Below, in pieces: positions 37,801 through 51,420 of a stretch of 64,000 nt of DNA. Under the pieces are notes generated by a model, which saw nothing but the letters and a program-made list of their open reading frames with translations, had not been told where the DNA came from and did not search any database. The first letter of the stretch is position 1. Each line of letters starts with the position of its first letter. The stretch is from positions 49,721,620-49,785,619 of the forward strand of contig NC_034411.1 in assembly GCF_002078875.1 (NCBI RefSeq), given 5' to 3'. The position numbers and the translations under genes are program-made. Source of the stretch: Numida meleagris. Taxonomy: Eukaryota; Chordata; Aves; Galliformes; Numididae.

Positions 37801-40800
37801 GAGCTTAACCTACGTAGGACTAAAGAAATACAAAAGAATTCCGTGTTAAGAAACTAGGCTCTTAAGTTTGGGCTTGGTTTGGTTGCTTTTTTTCCCTTTT
37901 TCCTTAAATTAAAAGAAATCTGGAAGTTTTGCTAAGAGATATTGCATATTGGCTAATGGCAAGCAGTTCAGAATCATTTCTTTTTCTACTATACTATGAC
38001 ACATTTTAGTAGCCTTGTGGGTTTCTCAGTTTAAAGCTATCTATGATTAGATCTAAGATATTAAATACTTGCAAAGAGATTTGTGGATTAGTGTTAAGAA
38101 TACCACAAGTATTCTTAAAGTATCTTAAAAGTATCAGCAGTGGATGCTAATAGTGAATTTAGAACAGACTGGTGCCCCAGTGTGTTGCCTCATACAGCGT
38201 TCTCTCCCTCCCTCTGACCTAAGCCAACAAGGGCAGCTGCTAATCCTTCCATTTTTAGCACAATGCAAACCTTTCTCTGTTCACTAATCCATCACCACAT
38301 CAGCAGCATCAGCTGATGGGTGGCCCCTTTCTCCTGCAAATGCAAACCCCAGAAGCTCTGCCAGTTTGCTTGGTCCTGTGTGCACCTCCCACCCAAAAAT
38401 CCACAGTGCAGTGAAAGGTGAACCAAATCCCGCCCCTCGAATGGTGCCTCATGAAAGCTCAGGCAGCCTGAGTTTGAGTTTGTTTTCTTTAAAAGGCAGT
38501 TAAGTCTAATAGATGTCAGATTTACAGGACAACAGGAGAAAAAAACACCCTACAGACACTGTCATTAATCTCACTGTAGTAGTAGAAAGGCCATTTTTGT
38601 TCCTAGGGAGGGTCTTTGCTTTATGATCCAGCAAAGGCTGGATGCTTCCAGGCTGTCTGAACTTGTGCCAAATTCAATAGAGGCCCACAGCAGTGGAAAG
38701 CAAAGTCACTTAATTCTACAATTAACTAAACACCTACCATAAAAAGAACATACATATAGCTTAGGCTAAGTCCACAATTTTTGCACTTATCCTGAATATT
38801 TATTTGAGCCCAGCCAAATTTGTTATAATCAGTGGCAATATGCAAGGCAGGAAAAACTGTGCAGCCCAGCAAATAGCTTTTTTTGGTTGTCATTCATCTT
38901 AAGGCTCTTCTTTATCATTCTGGTGATATAAAGAGTGCTAAATACTGAGATAAGTTATGCAAGGAAGAAGACATTAGTCAAATTGTGGAAGGTACACTTA
39001 CACGCAATAGTATAATATAAAAAGTACAGATTTTTTTTTAAAAAAGAAAAACTCCTTGCACCTAGGCCAACGAGATTTATATATAAAAACTTCATATCCA
39101 TTTGTTCTCTCCTGAGAAGCTGTGGGACACATTGAATTAGCTGTTATATAGTCCATAGCATAAAGCACAGCACATAATTCACTCACATTACAGATTAAGA
39201 ACATTTGAGTCTTGAAATGCTGTGTTATCAACAATAGGTAATAGGCATTTAACCTTTACAAAGAATGAAGTCTATATTTAGAACTAAATCTACTGTTGTT
39301 CAGAAATAATGGCCTGTTTCCTACATCCAGTGTATGGATTGCTCCTACCTCATCTGCCACTGCTTGAACAGAGGAGAAATGGATCAGCTCTCCAGACAGC
39401 AGATACCTTCTCTTATGCTTCCAGAGAGCTTTTCAAAAAGCAGCAGGACTAATGCTGCTGTGCTGCACATGTGCAAAAGCACAGGTTGCAGGCACAACTC
39501 TGCACATGTGCAAGGTAGCACAAACCAATCAGAAGCTGCTTCTACATCATTCTAGCCCCCTAGAAGGCATGGTCTCAGAACTGGGACTTGGCCTTTGCCA
39601 CTTGCTAATGGGCATGCACCAGCTGGAGAGAATCACTCAGCTTCAAGGACATCACACTGCCTGCTCCTGAAAGCAGCCTTGCACCACGCTATGAACCAGT
39701 GGAACTTCAATATTCAAAAATATACATTAAAAAGTGTGTTAACGTGCCTGAGACAATCTCAGGAGGAAAGTGAATAATGGAATTGGTCCTGTAACAAGTC
39801 AGGCCTTCAACAAGCCTCCCCCATCTGTGAAGTAGTCACATTTGTTAACTCAATTCAGCTTTGTCCACTAAACAAAAGGAAAGAGGAGTACAGAGTATGC
39901 AGCAAAAAATCCTGGCTCTTGCTTTGGAACAAACAGGAAACAAAGTTATATTATCTTCGGAACTTCCTATATTATGATTTTTGCAAGGCAGTCAGATTGA
40001 ATTGTCAGTAGCATAACCACTACCCACTACCATAGAGCAAAAATACTCTAATCATAACCACACCGAGATGAATGCTTGCTCTGCCAGTGGCCAAACAATA
40101 CAAAACAAGTCACTAAGAAAGCTCTGCAGAAGGCCATAATAATCTGGAGAGTAATATAGTACAGCAGGTGTTTGCAAATGTGGAGTTACGAGGGTTTGCA
40201 CAGCAAATCTTGCCCTGCTGCCCTCAGGCTGTATTTTCACTGTACACTGTGAGACCTTCCCACCCCTTCATTCCAAGCCGCATGTGACAAAGTGCAGCAC
40301 TGCCCACAGCCCGCCCAGCAAGGAGGGAACGCACTGCCAGGCCTGGCCCCAGCCTTGCAAGGAGGGGTGTCCAGTACACAAGACCCCACAGGCCAAGCTG
40401 TTGAATAAAATAGGAATGTTTGCAAACAGCATCTCCAGGTACCACCCCACCCCCCTCACAGAGCAGGAGAAAAATCTTCTGGAGAACACCCATCCCATGC
40501 ACTGGGAACTGGAGGGGTCAGAGGGACCATCACTGTGCTTGCTGTGCAGGGAAACTGAAGGCAGCCCTGTACAGAGATACACATTAAATACAAAATGGCT
40601 TTCTCCACTCTCCTTTAAAAATAAAGGTTTCATTGCTCTTCCTTAAAAGGAAGGAAAAAAAGTTTTGCATTGATTATAGGGCATATCCACTAGGAACACC
40701 TGTCTGGGGGCATGAGAAGCATAGCAGCACCTCACTGACATCCCTGCAGTTGGGAAGGCCACTGTGCTGCTGAGGGCGTGCAGCAATGAAGCCATTTCCT

Positions 40801-42400
40801 CTGAAAACAAAGAGAAGGAAAGGCCACTGCTCCTCACCAACAATGAGATGAAATTCCCATTGACTTCTGACCTACAATTGGTCAGCATTTTTTGAAGCAA
40901 CCAGAAATATAACATGAGTTTCATTTAAGTAAGAAACAAAAGCAAGATTCTGGATGAAATTAAATACAGTGACACAAAAAGCACCGAGGTTGGGCTGTGA
41001 TGCAAAATTATAAAAAATAGGATTCCTAACAATACACTATTTCTTGTTTCCTTTCTGGAAACATCTTTCTTTTTTAAAATCAGTATGTGTAGGAACATAT
41101 TGTCTCAGTAAAGTAACAGTTGTTACTTTCCTCTTTCCCCCACTCCCTTCCCACCCTAGTATATGCTTATAAACCAGAAGTGATTACAATAAATTCAGTG
41201 TCCAGACACTCAAGAAGACGTTGCAGTGAACACAGACCACCCACTGACTTCATCTGCTTTGCTTTTCTAGTCCCAAATTTTTGCAGATTTTCTGCTGCCC
41301 TTGATAATTAAGAACATAAGCTTTGTTAGTTTTTAAATACAAAAAGCAACATGCAGGGGCAGGTCAAGTAGAATCTGTTAGATGCCAGAAAATCCAGTAC
41401 AATCCATTACACATATTTTGCCCTCAACTAGTGTGCCATCAGTCTGAGCACCCTCCTTCCTTTTCAGCTCACACTGTAGCTCAAAGATCCTTACTGGTTT
41501 ATCTCAGTTTGCCCCCAAAACCTGTGGGTCATCCTAGTTTGCCTTTTTATACAGGCTACCTAGGTTAAAAGTAAGCTAGGAAGGTAAAATAGAAGGAAAT
41601 TAAGCCCAGAAACACAAAAGTTAAGCCATGGTTCAACACAAAGGCTTTATAGAGCTCTCCCCCCACGGTCCATGAATTCCCTAGAATTTCCTGATTTGAA
41701 ACAACAGCTTGCATAGCATATTTTGGCCTGGGTGTTATCACACAGAGCTATGTTCTTGGAGAGGCAATCTAAAGCATACTGGTGACAGGAACAACAAAAT
41801 AGACATGGTTTACACTACAAGTCACTGCTAAAAATTATCTGGCGTCCAAATCTCTGCAGAGCTAACACACTTCCGAAGGTTGCCTGCTTCCTGCTGAGGA
41901 GCCTTCTGCCACGTACCTCCAGCCCAGCTACTTCTCCCAGATAGTTTTTGTTAATTATTAACCCAGTTCACGGAAACACAAAATCCTTTTATTTTAATTG
42001 AAAACAGGGTATGTTGCTGACAAATGCTGAAGTTTTATTTGCCATAAACAGTAGTCTTGTGCTACATTTACATAGTCTTTGCCAGCAGTACCTCAGAAAA
42101 ACAATACACCAATAGGATCACTTTATCCTTCACTAAAATTGATTAATTTCAAGTTCTTAAATGTTATACAGCAGTCTGTAAATGTCTATAAAGACAAGCA
42201 CAACTCCAGTGAAGTACAGAAACCAGAAGAAAAAAATAGTTAAGAACATTAATCATAAATACAAACTGAAGTATTGCCAGGACCACAGAACAGGTTTCTT
42301 ATGAAGAGGGCAAAGCAAGTTTCAGAGATTGCAAACAATTGGGATTTTTGATTTTATGCTTCGGAGACTCCATTAGCACATCTTACTTTACCAGCAGAGA
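34871..42400. other. non-coding stretch, no gene seen
   Basis: About 7.5 kb. The GC-rich patch at 40250-40520 has overlapping 90-121-codon frames on both strands, which indicates composition and not coding. A 14-base word CTGCACATGTGCAA occurs twice at 39463-39476 and 39500-39513. Nothing recognisable as a gene or RNA. Confidence 0.45.
39463..39513. repeat. duplicated palindromic 14-mer
   Basis: CTGCACATGTGCAA is present twice, 37 bases apart start to start. Each contains the self-complementary GCACATGTGC with a CACATGTG core, an E-box-type site (CANNTG). This could be a paired basic helix-loop-helix binding site, or a local duplication. Confidence 0.6.
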
Positions 42401-42404
42401 AAAT

Positions 42405-42475
42405 TGTACCTCAAGGTAAAGCCCAGTCACACAGCTGGAAACCAACAGCTTGAGTGCTAGGAACCCAGCCTGTAA
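42405..42475 (+). repeat. possible MIR-like relic
   Basis: 'aaagcccagtcacacagctg' followed by 'gcttgagtgctaggaaccca' follows the word order of the MIR tail. Short and diverged; low certainty. Confidence 0.4.
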
Positions 42476-45400
42476 GTGCATTTTTTTTTTTAGCCTTATT
42501 TGAACTGTGAGGAAGTATTTACATGAGTCTGTCTGTAAAAGATACAATGAATTCCAGTTTTAAACCAGTTGCTTGATTTTCCTGCCTTATTACTGTATTG
42601 CCTAACACAATTCTGAGGCTTCTGTTGGAAAATAGTTGATGTCTCAGGGTGAAATGAGACAAACATTGGAGAAGGACCAACACAAAATATATCCTCAGTA
42701 CAAAATTTCAGAAGCTTTTGTATTAAATATTAAATTAGTGGGACTACTAGTTACTATGATTTAGTTTAAAATTCAGAATAGATTAGCAGCTTTCTCTTCT
42801 GTAATAAGATTAATTATGGTTATTATTACAAGGAACAGTTTCTTATGCTATCTGTGGTCAAGATGAACATGGTGCAGAGTTCAGCGTAAGACTAGCAGCC
42901 AATACATGCTCTCAGAATGCATGTGCATGCACTGAAGTTCTTGCCAGTCAAATGGGATTTGCCTTGAAGCAATGGGTATGAGCTGTCTTGAGTATCTAGT
43001 ACAGTAAGCATTAGGAAAATAGCTAAAAGTGAAAAGAACACATCAGCCCTTGAGGATAGACACTAAACTGTAATTAAAGGTAAAAGCTCCCTTAACCCCA
43101 CCAATCTCTTGAGAACACTCACCTTCGTTTCTTCTTTTCCTCTCATATAACATACAATTCAACACAGGGGTGGATATCACTTGGCCCACTTCAACAACCA
43201 GTGACCAAACTGCTGTATTTAAGATTTTATGACACTTTCAACCCATGCACATAGAAGGAAAACTTGTCTTCTCTGCCTGAAGGGTCATTGTCAGACCTTA
43301 CCTCCAGGGGCAGTGAGGGCATGGATTCCAGAACCCTAACCTGCCACAAAACCTAGTTAACCAGAAAGTTCAAGTTGTCTTTTTTAAAGATCCCTGCCGA
43401 AACACACTCCTCTCCTCCTCTACAATCCCAAATAATCCTTCACCCTTGGTATTTCCCCTTCAGTTCCCCACGGGGCCATGCACATAATTGCACTGCACAG
43501 CCACACCAAATGGACTGAGGAAGAATTAAATGCATTAGAACATTAGCCTGTCATTCCTAGGAATTTTGAGAGATGCTAGCCCTGCTTCACCACTTCTTCT
43601 CTCCCTTATCTAAAAACTGAACCAAAAAGGAAGAAACATTTCCAGGGTCCAGCACAAGCTTCTGCCACTTGGACCTGACACATCTTTCCCCTTGTCAGCA
43701 CCTAACCATACTCATTATTCATGTTCATGTCAGGGACAGATAGCAGTGCCTGGAGCACTATTCTCCCGTGGGTGCTACAGACCAGAGTTGCTAAGGGAAT
43801 TTAAGAGCTGTCCAGAGGACAGATGAAAACAGGATGTCATTTATCCTCAGTGGCAAGGCTGGAGGTCTTGCCTAAGTAGTTAGAGGCCACAGTTAGTTAC
43901 CAGATTATGGCTTTTCAGTGATTCATGTGACAGTAGTTGTAGTCTCAGCTCAGTTGATAGTGGAAAAGTGTTGTCCCAGCAACAAGGCATTAATTAGTAC
44001 TGCCACTGGATGGCTCCATGAAGGTCATAGCCAGGTCTGGATCACACAGTGAATTACACCATTCCACTAATGATGGGAATAGATGACAGATGGCTCCCAT
44101 TGAAAGGTTAAGTCAAAAATGACCATCTTACCTGATGCAAATATAGCAAGAATTAGAAGGGCTCTGCCTCCTCCTTTAGCTTCAGTCAGTGCACTGTAGT
44201 CCCTGAAGAGAGAAGCAGAGGCAGTCTTGGAAGACGGAACAATGCTCCTTGGGCCCCTTTCCTGATCACAACTTTCTGATGTCTTGTATCCCAAACAGAC
44301 TTTTTTTAAAATTTTGGTGTATGGTAGTAAGCAGAGAAGCAGCAGAGGGAGGGAGCAGCAGTAACTGTACAGCCAGAGCATGAGATTTCATGCTCCTCTA
44401 CAAACACAGTACACAGGTGTACTAAGCCACCTTGTTCTCTTACCACAGAACACCTGAGTCCAGGCAACCTCAGGGCTGCATCTGGTTTTCACCATGTTAA
44501 AAGTGATCCATGGAAAGTATCTCTTTTGACAACATACATTAATATAATTTTAAAAATAAAGTGTTTCTTTTGTTGAATGTATATAAATATAGGAAAAAAC
44601 AGAACACCACTGTTTCTATTCTACATTAAGAATTGCAATCTCATTTAGTTATTCAAAAAATGGGGGCATATTCAATTTCAAAAAAAAAAAAAAGATTCCT
44701 CACCCTCCCTCAGACATTTCAAAACTTTAAAGCACACAAGTGCCCAAGAGGACCCACAGCAGCAATGCAGATGTTCTTGTTTAATGGCCTGAGGAGAAGA
44801 CAGAAAAGAAACTCTTCAGGAGTTCACGGTGTTCAGGCAGAGAGCAAATCTGGAGAAACTAGACAGGTAACCAGAGCAGATGAAGTTCAAGTCTAGATTA
44901 TGCAGTGGGGAGTGGTAGCTGTGACAATATTATGGGATGTGGCTGCACCCTTGATGCTGGGCAGGCAGGATGCTAACAGTCCCTGCCATAGGAGGCAGCT
45001 GTACACTGTGCCCCTTGTTCAGAGGCCATATTCACTTCAGTTCAGTAGAAGCCTTGACTTTCTTCAGACTATTTAAGTTCTTAAGAATTTACTTGGCAGA
45101 GAGTGAGAAGAGTCTGCACTGCTTCTCAGTGGGGTAACTTTAAGCCAGCCAGTGAAATCTGTTATGTATTCCTAGTCCTCAAGACTTCTGTTGACATCAC
45201 AAACTGGGAGATTAGATCAGGGAAAGTTGAAATTTGGCTTACATGAAGTGCATTTTTCCCCCCCTCCTGTATGCTATTATTCCTTTTAATGCTAAAAAAA
45301 GATTAAGGAGATAGAGAGATGAGTCTAACTAATGACAACAGTGTGTAATGGTCTGAATTTGAAGTCTGTCACAAAACAAATACAGAATTAACAAGGAATC

Positions 45401-48400
45401 CAGACGTTTAAGATGGACCAAGATGAGTGCAAGACTTGTGTAAAAGAAGTACAGGGGCCAAATAAAATGAATGTTATCTGGCAAGAGGTAAGAGTTAAGC
45501 TAAGCCATTCCTTTTAAATAGCTCTAGAGAACAGCAAAGAAACACAAAATAGAGGAGAATGGCCCGGTTTGTTTGCAGAAGTTATCATACAGACATGACA
45601 TTGGCATGACATAGCGGTCCAAACCTACTCTTACTGACATCAGCTGTGTGCTCTACCACCGACTGCAGTGGAAGGAGGATGCCATCCTGACAACTGCACA
45701 AAAAAAACAAGACAAACCTCACAGTAATAAGTATCAGGTAGTAAAGACACTGAAACAAATGGTTTTAAATGTTAATTGCCAGTTTTGGATATGGTTTTTT
45801 CTAAGTGTGCTTTGTCACTTCAATTTCCAGTGAAGTTATAGGAGACTTTTAAACAGGTTGTGGAAAGTTGGTACTTTGACACTTCCTGGTCTTAAAGAGG
45901 TCAGATAAGACACTTAGTCTTCAAACCCGGGGGGGGAAAACAACTTAAACAGCAGCAACATCTTCCTATGTTTTCACATTGTTGACCACCAACCTTGAAC
46001 ACGCAGAAGTTATGTTTCCCAGAAGCACTGAGAAAAACATGGTACCATAGGCAGAACACACCTCCTGCACACTGGCCAAGCACAGTCTGCTCATTCACAG
46101 AAACAGATGTCCTCACTGCATGCCAGCCCTGAGGAAACTGAGCACAGAGCCTGGAAGTCAGTGACTGCCAGGGAAAAATCAGAGCTCAGTTATACAGACC
46201 TGACTCCCATTTATTAATGTACTACTTGGAGGCTACTGAATACCTTTCTAGGAAAAGCTCATCAAGTATTTTAGAAAGAGTATGAATTATTTTCATGACT
46301 AATACAGAATAAAACCTATTTACACTACCAGTGGGGGACAGGGCAGGTCTGTGCCATTAAATGTTTAGATGCTGCTAGATATCCCACTGCAGTCACATTT
46401 GTCACTAATGCAGTCAAGTGAATCACTGCAGGAAGAGGCAGTTCTCGGTCAGCACCATATGGAAACATTAATCAAGGGTAGAACAGTCATATCCAGTCAC
46501 ATACAGCTGAGGGCTTTTTTGACCACTCAGGTAAAACTAAGCAGAAATTTATTGCAGCTGTTTGTACTGCTGGAAAGGCAGAGAAACAAAAATAACTTCC
46601 TTAAGCCAGTAACACCAAGAAGCTCCTCCTGGTACAGATGTGATCAAACAGCATTTTCCTCGCTGTTACACAATCATATGGAGTCAAATGGAGGTAGAAG
46701 GGGCTGAAAAGCAGGAGCTAATGTTAGTACTGTATATTTTTAATGACTTCTGCTGTGTTTACAGAACACAGAAGCTATTCACTTCTTTCCAAACTGAGGG
46801 GGAGGGAGCTGGGAAGACACTTGGGAACAGTGCTTTGCTGATGCACTGAAACCAGAGCAAGCAGCCCCACAGTCATGGATCACCAACCCCCACTCCAACA
46901 TTTTGCTCAAGCTAGTGCGAGAGCAGGCAAGAACTGAAATACACACTAGCACATGACAATGAATGGAAAGAAATCTTCCTTTACTAAAAAGGCAAAAAAA
47001 ATATTTCTTAGCCTTCTGTTGAAGTTTTGTACATAGCTTTGGAGCCCACGCAGTTCTACTGTTTCATATTTTAGACAACTCCTGGTAAATACAAGATAAA
47101 TATACAATGGTATTTCTGTCGCAGCAAGCCATGTTTGAACTTGCCCTTTCTTTCCTGTGCAGCAAATATTCCCATAGAGGAGTCCTTCCCTTTCCTTGAC
47201 CATGGATAGATGTTCCTCATCACTTAACTCACTATTAATCAGTCATATTCAGTGTTAAATGAATGTTAGAAATGGTGCTTTTACAAGCTTTTTGACCAGT
47301 ACTTTTGCAACTGGATCCTTGCTGTAGTGTTTTGATGGGATAGTACTCTTGTGTCATAGAGAACCCTCATAAACAGGAAAGGGACAGAGCATTACTTGGA
47401 TATATATATCACTCTAGCCATCTAAAAGATGAGTATGAGCTTAAGCAAACCAATTTTCTGCACTTGCATATGCACTGTCTTTGTGACTGTCTGTCTTAGC
47501 TACTTAAATAGGAAGTTACTGAACAAGGATTTATTTTTTATTTTCAGGTTATTAGGGAGGGGGGGGAAGTGCTTGCACAAGAGATTTCCCAGCTGTGCAC
47601 CAGCTGAATATGCTATCTCCAGATAATATCACTACATTGTGACTGTTGTTGCTGCTATTAAGAAAATCCACAGTGCAGGACTCTGGTCAAAAACATTAAC
47701 CAAATCTTTTCAGAACCCAGAAAATTTCTGGACCTTCAACACAAAAACACCTTTCCACCGATTTTCCTACTTTTTCTACTGTAGACATCAAGCAAATGAT
47801 ACTAGCTTAAAGACCTCAAAACCGGGATAAAGTAATGGAGAAGAACAACATTAACCTTCCTAGTATAACTTAGCGTAGTGACAAAGCATCCAGAGAAAAG
47901 GACAAGGGTTAAATCCACTGCTGATCCATCTTGCAGGAAAGTGTCACCGACCTGTCATGTCCCTTTAACTTCAGAACAACTCCTGCCTGCTAGTACCACG
48001 CACCCACAGCAGCAATGCCTATATGTGGTCCCAGTGAGGGCACACCAGCAGCAGCCAGCATGCCTGGGCTCCTACAGAACAAGAGGAGCTCTGTTTGCAT
48101 CTCTGGAAATTCCAGCTTTCAGTTTTCCAGGAAAATCAGCCAAAGACAAGCCCTTTTCTACCCTCAGTTCCTCTCCATTTTTTTTTTATTTTTATTTTTT
48201 TAACTCCTCCCCAGTGCTAACAGTATTCCTATAGAATAATTTCCTATAGAAATTCTGTGCCTTCCACAAAATTGTCTCCTCAGATTCTACCCTACAGACA
48301 CACAAGGGCTGGATTTCTCAGGACAAGGAACACCAAGCTACTGAATAAGGACCATGAATAAGTCACACTGATAAAGCTCTGTCGAAGAAACTGTTACAGC

Positions 48401-48959
48401 CTTTGGCTCCTCTGCCAAGGCACCATTTCACATGGTGAGGAAGTCTCACCAACCCGTGCTGCTTTCCATTCGATTTTATCCCTTTTAATACACACTAGGA
48501 AGTATCTACTGTTGTAAAAAAAACAGTTGCTAAGCTTTTTGTATTCCTTAACAAGCCAATTTCCAGCAATTCCCTACTTCTAATGGATGTTTCAGACACT
48601 GTAAAGGACATAATTCACTCTATCAGAGCACCCTTAAAACATGGACATTCAAATGAACAACTTCCTTTTGCATTGTTTCAGCCTGTACCAGTACTGGAAG
48701 AAAGAACATCAGTGACAAAGAGTGGATATTAGGTTTGGAAAAGTGTGGTTCAAAGAAGGGGAATTTGAGATCTTTCCCTATACTGGAATATCCTCAAGAG
48801 CCACCTTTGTAACACAGCCTCTGCTCTGAACAGGTTATCCAGCTGGTTGGAGGGGAAAGGAGCTGTAATACTCAAACTCTCATAAGATGCTCACAATTTG
48901 CTCAGAAAGAAAATGTCTCCCCAGCTCACACAGGTTAGTGATGTGAACATTTCCACATC

Positions 48960-48960
<1 letters not shown>
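42476..48960. other. non-coding stretch, no gene seen
   Basis: About 6.5 kb with frames up to 118 codons and no recognised domain. Low-complexity items: a 14-base A run near 44680-44693, G runs at about 45930-45937 and 47561-47568, and a T-rich tract at about 48178-48201. The stretch leads directly into the long C run. Confidence 0.45.
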
Positions 48961-49036
<76 letters not shown>

Positions 49037-49042
49037 CCCCCC
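48961..49042. repeat. poly-C homopolymer run
   Basis: Seventy-three consecutive C from 48961 to 49033, one T at 49034, then eight C to 49042. The opposite strand is poly-G, able to form G-quadruplexes, and the C strand can form i-motifs. Frames crossing it encode poly-Pro or poly-Gly and are artefacts. The true length in the animal is uncertain because such runs are unstable and hard to sequence. Confidence 0.95.
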
Positions 49043-50575
49043 AGCATTTGGCCACCATGTTTACATCTCATAGTATCCCAGAACAATCACATTGCTTTCT
49101 CTCATCAGCATGTGAGGCACAGGGAGACAGCCAAGTAACAGCTCTCCAGAATCCCTTGAAAAAAGTCACTCTAGAGGGTCTCAGCAGGCAGGAGAATCTG
49201 GAGTATCCCACCAAGTAATCCTTAGGTGGTTAGACTGGCACCTGAGTAAGAAGCAAACTGCTTTTTCTCTCCTCTGAATAAGCTCTAATTCAGAATGTCA
49301 TCTAGGAGTCTTCCTTGAGCTTCCTTAAAACTAGATCACAGGACAGGGCCAGAACATGTTAGGGCTATGCTACTAGCTCATCAGGCTGTTTAACAGTTCA
49401 CAAGGCAGCGGCTGCTCTGGGAAAGAGTCTGGATGCAGCACTCTGAGCATATAAACCACCAGCAACCAGAGTTACATTCATGAATGAATACCACAGCTGG
49501 ATCTTTAGCAGAGACCACAAGCCTGCAGTTTTTCCATCCTGGGATATGACTCCTGTACTCTTTGTCTTTGGCAGCACACTGGCCTGCCAGATCTGTGGTT
49601 GTATCATTCTTGGAAAAGACTGCTTGCTATGAGTAGAAACGGACAAAAGGGTCTGAGCCCAAAAAAGCAGTCAGATTGACAAAGTCAGTTCACATTTTGT
49701 TGTTATTTAAACTCTAGTAAATCCAGCCCTAAGAACAAGAGAAGTCTGGATGAAATCCAGTAGATTCTTTGGCCTGAATGAACACTGCTATACTAAAAGC
49801 TGAAACAGGGAGAAAAGGCTTTAAGATGTATTTTTATCTTCTTTGTCCTTGGGCTGACCCAGTATGGCTGTAGGACTTGGACATGCTAGACCATTTAGAA
49901 GGCCTTTCCCCCCCCATCCCCCCCAAAATCACTGGAGCACTTTCTATCATGACACTGTGCAGTCTGGCTCTGCTGATTTTGAATAGAAGAACTTGCAAGA
50001 GAGGTTAAAGCTTTAATTTTGCTAAGAAAAATAAGCTGAACTCCTTTTTACTGAAAAAAAAAAATGTTCCCTTTTCTTGCAGCATAGCTGAGGAAGTTCA
50101 CAGCTTCGTACAAGAAACACACCTGTATTTTTACCCCGCATTTCAGAAAAGCTCTGTGGTTTATGCTGTTGCTGTAGCTACAGAGGTACCAGGGCTTAAC
50201 CTAGATAGACTAAAGCTACCCTAGACTGAGAAATCTCTCAAGCATCGGAAGTAAACAGAGCACCAAGTTCGTGGAGCTTTTCTTTTGCCTTGTGCCCAGT
50301 GCCTCCCACAGCTCAGCTTCAGCTCCAGCACCTGTTCCCTGAGGCTGATTGCAAAGATGTCTACAAAAAGCAACAGATTTGGAAATCCCTGGGGCTACTC
50401 AAGCAACAGAAGCCACAATCCTGTAATAACAGCCTAACTCCAAATCCACCTTTGTTACAACCATACAAAGCACACTTCAGAGGTAGATAATGAAAACAAG
50501 GTCAGAGCCACCAGCAGCTGATACATGATGATTGCTACTGCTGACAGGCTTCTGCTTCATTTTTTTGGAAGCAGA
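49043..50575. other. non-coding stretch, no gene seen
   Basis: Short open frames only. Further C runs occur at about 49908-49924. A short A run lies near 50055-50063. No recognised element. Confidence 0.45.
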
Positions 50576-50579
50576 GAAA

Positions 50580-51420
50580 AGCCTTTGGACGTCTCTAGTC
50601 CAGTTACCCTCTCAAACCAAGACTATTGCCAATGTTAATTATATCAGCCATGCCTTTGTCTAACTGAATCTTGAAAACCACCCAGGTATTGCCTGCAGAG
50701 CCTCTCCAAGTACTTTCTTCCATGCTGCACCACTGTCTTAGCAAAACACTTTCCAAGTATGCAAAAGTTTTCCCATAATACAAGTGTTTCACAGCCTCCC
50801 AAGCAAGAATATGTGACAGCTGACCCTTATAATGCCACCTACCACTAAGAAAACAACATTTAGTAGCCAAAACTTGTATTAGATTACTCTTTAGTTGCCT
50901 CTTTGCAAAATTAAACCAGCTGAGCTCCCCCTGCACTTCCCCACAGGGTGTGTTCTGGGCTCCTGACCACTGTGGTAGATCTCCACCACTCTACTGCCTT
51001 CCTATCCTACTGTACTTGGAGTCCCTAAAACGATGTTTGAGCTGTGACCATGCTAGCACTGAGGAGAAGCAGCTAATAACTTCCTTCAGATTGCTAGCTG
51101 CAGTCCTCCTATGGCAGTATTAATAACATCACAAAATCAGCAAATCCAGTTAGTGATTTGCCTGATGTGCAAAGAGACCACCATCCTGGCTCCCTTGCAA
51201 CTTGATGTCTGCTGTAACCCGTAGTTTCTCAGCAGGACTGTCACTCAGCCATTTAACTCCCAGCCTAGGCAGACATATGGGGTCATGCCAACCTAGAAGC
51301 AGGACTTTGGTCTTCTCCTTGCTACATTTCATGAGGTTTCTGCTGGCCCAGTTCACAGGTTTCTAAAGGCTCCTCAGGACCATTTAGCTTGTTGTTCAGT
51401 CTCCCTGACTCAGTAACACT
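50580..51420 (-). mobile_element. old CR1 LINE 3' region, highly diverged
   Basis: Antisense CR1 words are spread through the block. The 3' UTR end reads 'gcctttggacgtctctagtc', 'tttgtctaactgaatcttga' and 'accacccaggtattgcctgc'. Further along are 'acccgtagtttctcagcagg', then 'aggactttggtcttctcctt', 'catttcatgaggtttctgct' and 'ggcccagttc', which match the antisense of an older CR1 subfamily's 3' region. Divergence is much higher than in the copies at 9.7-10.9 kb and 18.5 kb, so this is an older insertion. The open frames 50936-50604 and 51356-51150 (-) are by-products of the element. Confidence 0.65.

Noticed and set aside
40268..40646. Complementary 120- and 121-codon frames on opposite strands
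   Set aside because: Both come from a GC-rich patch poor in stop codons; no conserved words.
48880..49218. Poly-Pro (+) and poly-Gly (-) open frames of 106 and 68 codons
   Set aside because: They are produced by the poly-C run; flanking residues are unrelated to any protein.
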